Shown here piece after piece: positions 5,901 to 6,406 of a stretch of DNA of 6,406 nucleotides. The notes under the pieces were generated by a model. That model was not told where the DNA came from. It ran no database searches and saw nothing but the letters and a program-made list of their open reading frames with translations. Location: contig ONNU01000275.1 in the NCBI GenBank assembly GCA_900319255.1, positions 1-6,406 on the forward strand, in the 5' to 3' direction. Numbering within the stretch: position 1 is the stretch's first letter; each line of letters begins with the position of its first letter. The stretch comes from an uncultured Eubacteriales bacterium. Lineage in GTDB: Bacteria; Bacillota; Clostridia; Oscillospirales; Acutalibacteraceae. Both the position numbers and the translations under genes were made by a program.

Positions 5901-6406
5901 ATGATATCAAATATAATATCATTTATGTACAGCTGAATGAAGAGGTAGAATCAGACGAGCATGAGATATCCAACGATTATGTAAAGCTTGATGAGATACT
6001 GACCGTATCCCTTACAAACGAGCAGGTGGGAGCCATTGTGAAAACACTTGATTCCCTGAATATCATCGTATTCGTACTGATATTCTGCGCTGGAATGCTT
6101 GCGATGGTGGTGCTGTACAATCTCACCAACATCAATATAACAGAGCGTGTCCGTGAGATAGCCACCATCAAGGTTCTGGGCTTTTATAATCTTGAAACAG
6201 CAAACTACATCTACAGAGAAAACCTGATCCTCACCATATTCGGAGGGCTTGCAGGACTTCCCATAGGAATGCTGTTCACCTCCTTCATTATGGAGGAGCT
6301 GCAGATGGACGTAGCGGTATTTCCGAAATACATCGAACCCATAAGCTTCCTTTTAGGATTTATAATAACGCTGCTGTTCTCGCTTACGGTCAACTTCATT
6401 ATGTAC
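2999..6406 (+). CDS. FtsX/MacB-type ABC permease with long extracellular coiled coil (partial, 3' end beyond window)
   Basis: The frame is open from ATG 2999 to the window end, giving 1136 residues without a stop. From residue patterns I place membrane segments at about 19-36, 622-642, 670-697, 718-738, 791-811, 1022-1042, 1075-1097 and 1115-1135. This is two MacB/FtsX-like units in one chain, each one helix, an extracellular domain, then three helices. The internal duplication shows in the matching motifs EERRVEIGTLKALGYS (647-662) and TERVREIATIKVLGFY (1048-1063) after helices 2 and 6. The first extracellular region has a globular part (about 40-262) and then a Lys/Glu/Gln/Leu-rich coiled coil (about 264-597) with (D/E)G pairs at seven-residue spacing and a break near Pro398. 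The second (812-1019) has no coil. It should pair with the ATPase at 2055. Family members export peptides or lipids or transmit force to cell-wall enzymes; which applies here is unknown. Only a short C-terminal tail is likely missing. Confidence 0.93.
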   Translation, partial: MKALHKNIIREISRTKSRFLSILAIIAISTGFFTGVKAASPSMLETGRNYFNTNNLMDIRLLSTVGFDDDDIEAIRNSESTDEVMPAYFADLIISEKDVDQVVRVHSIPQASEHGSKTLNELVMKEGRMPKNDDECILDDYYFRQYKYKLGDKITFKAETENGKITDTLKHSEYTIVGTANSPQYLTYMRGNTNIGSGAILMFVMLKPTEFKTERYTDVYVKTKASTKYTDTLTDEYKELVNEEKDEYTKLSKERIKYFNEVTYSDAVKKLEDARKEYNTSKKDAEKDISDGEKKLHDGERELQEKLLEGQKKIEDGEKELEDGKKQLEEAQEKYNQGIEEGKKKITDGQLQLAQGKAEYEKAKNTYDIEMEKAQRQLDNAQKEYDTQRQLFYNTTKPQAESMLTLLKTAIEAADKAIEKTEKAIADISEDSDLSELTKKLDEYKGKLDELKKQYDDGMAQLAQGEAKLNEAKQQLDDAWNEFETKKTDASTQLNEAKLKLDYAQTELDNGKLELETSMSTGTLKLEQARRKIEDGEKELQKGKEELEKKKAEGMQTLKESREKLANGKNTARIELGDAEKKLRDAQEKLDKLDNAKWMVYDRQDNVGYSGFVEDALRVDNIATVFPVFFLLVAALVSLTTMSRMVEERRVEIGTLKALGYSNTAIASKYFIYAASAALIGSIAGAVIGIATLPYIILETYGILYLLPATILSIPWGSFIFSAGTGILCTCTVAVFTCLGELVSKPAVLMRPKAPKPGKRILLEYFTPLWSRMSFISKVTARNLFRYKARFMMTVIGVAGCTALIVGGLGLRDSIGIVADLQYGQITLYDEVYALSESGTAKENEYIMSLLRKDERLKNPLLTNHEWLNFRYNNESREERLIVPEDNETFKKMFVLRDRETKERLELQDDGVILNDRLGEVLGLKAGDKIKFTLDGKEYEAKITALSENYTGNYVYMNPAMYQKLTGHDIKYNIIYVQLNEEVESDEHEISNDYVKLDEILTVSLTNEQVGAIVKTLDSLNIIVFVLIFCAGMLAMVVLYNLTNINITERVREIATIKVLGFYNLETANYIYRENLILTIFGGLAGLPIGMLFTSFIMEELQMDVAVFPKYIEPISFLLGFIITLLFSLTVNFIMY

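Noticed and set aside
5438..5902. 154-residue minus-strand ORF
   Set aside because: It is antisense to the second extracellular domain of the permease, whose + strand frame is continuous and carries family motifs. No independent signals support it.

Overview
The window looks like chromosomal DNA of a low- to mid-GC Bacillota, most likely a gut Oscillospiraceae/Ruminococcus-type clostridium. This rests on the gene families (a cytoplasmic M3-family oligoendopeptidase and a MacB/FtsX-type ABC transporter with a large extracellular coiled coil), purine-rich Shine-Dalgarno sites, a TTG start, a mixed AT/GC codon style, and two kinds of intergenic repeat. Genus is an inference; nothing in the sequence proves it. 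All three protein genes lie on the + strand.

Positions 1-313 hold no convincing gene. A 28-bp GC-rich unit is repeated head-to-tail at 1-66 and reappears at 193-220. The two blocks are in phase: removing 67-192 rejoins them into one uninterrupted array. Just downstream is a good sigma-A-type promoter (TTGATT, 17 bp, TATAAT at 225-253), then a short leader with a possible 17-codon upstream ORF and a Shine-Dalgarno site leading to a TTG start.

Positions 314-2002 encode a complete 562-residue zinc oligoendopeptidase of the M3 family (HEAGH motif, downstream Glu ligand). After a 52-bp gap with no visible terminator or promoter comes a complete 235-residue ABC ATPase of the MacB/LolD/FtsE type (2055-2762).

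Positions 2763-2998 (236 bp) separate the ATPase from its permease, which is unusually far for such a pair. Most of the gap is a 192-bp structured element bounded by a 15-bp inverted repeat (one mismatch), with internal hairpins and a TATAAT hexamer at its right end. It looks like a MITE or other dispersed intergenic repeat inserted into the operon.

From 2999 to the window edge an uninterrupted frame of 1136 codons encodes the permease; it is still open at 6406. I read it as two MacB/FtsX-type units in one chain (eight membrane segments in all). The first unit's extracellular domain carries a coiled-coil region of about 330 residues with heptad-spaced Asp-Gly/Glu-Gly pairs; the second unit lacks it. 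ATPase and permease should form one transporter or mechanotransmission complex. The peptidase is a plausible operon partner by position only; no functional link can be seen. The strongest leads are the asymmetric coiled-coil permease, the element splitting the ABC operon, and the interrupted 28-bp array.
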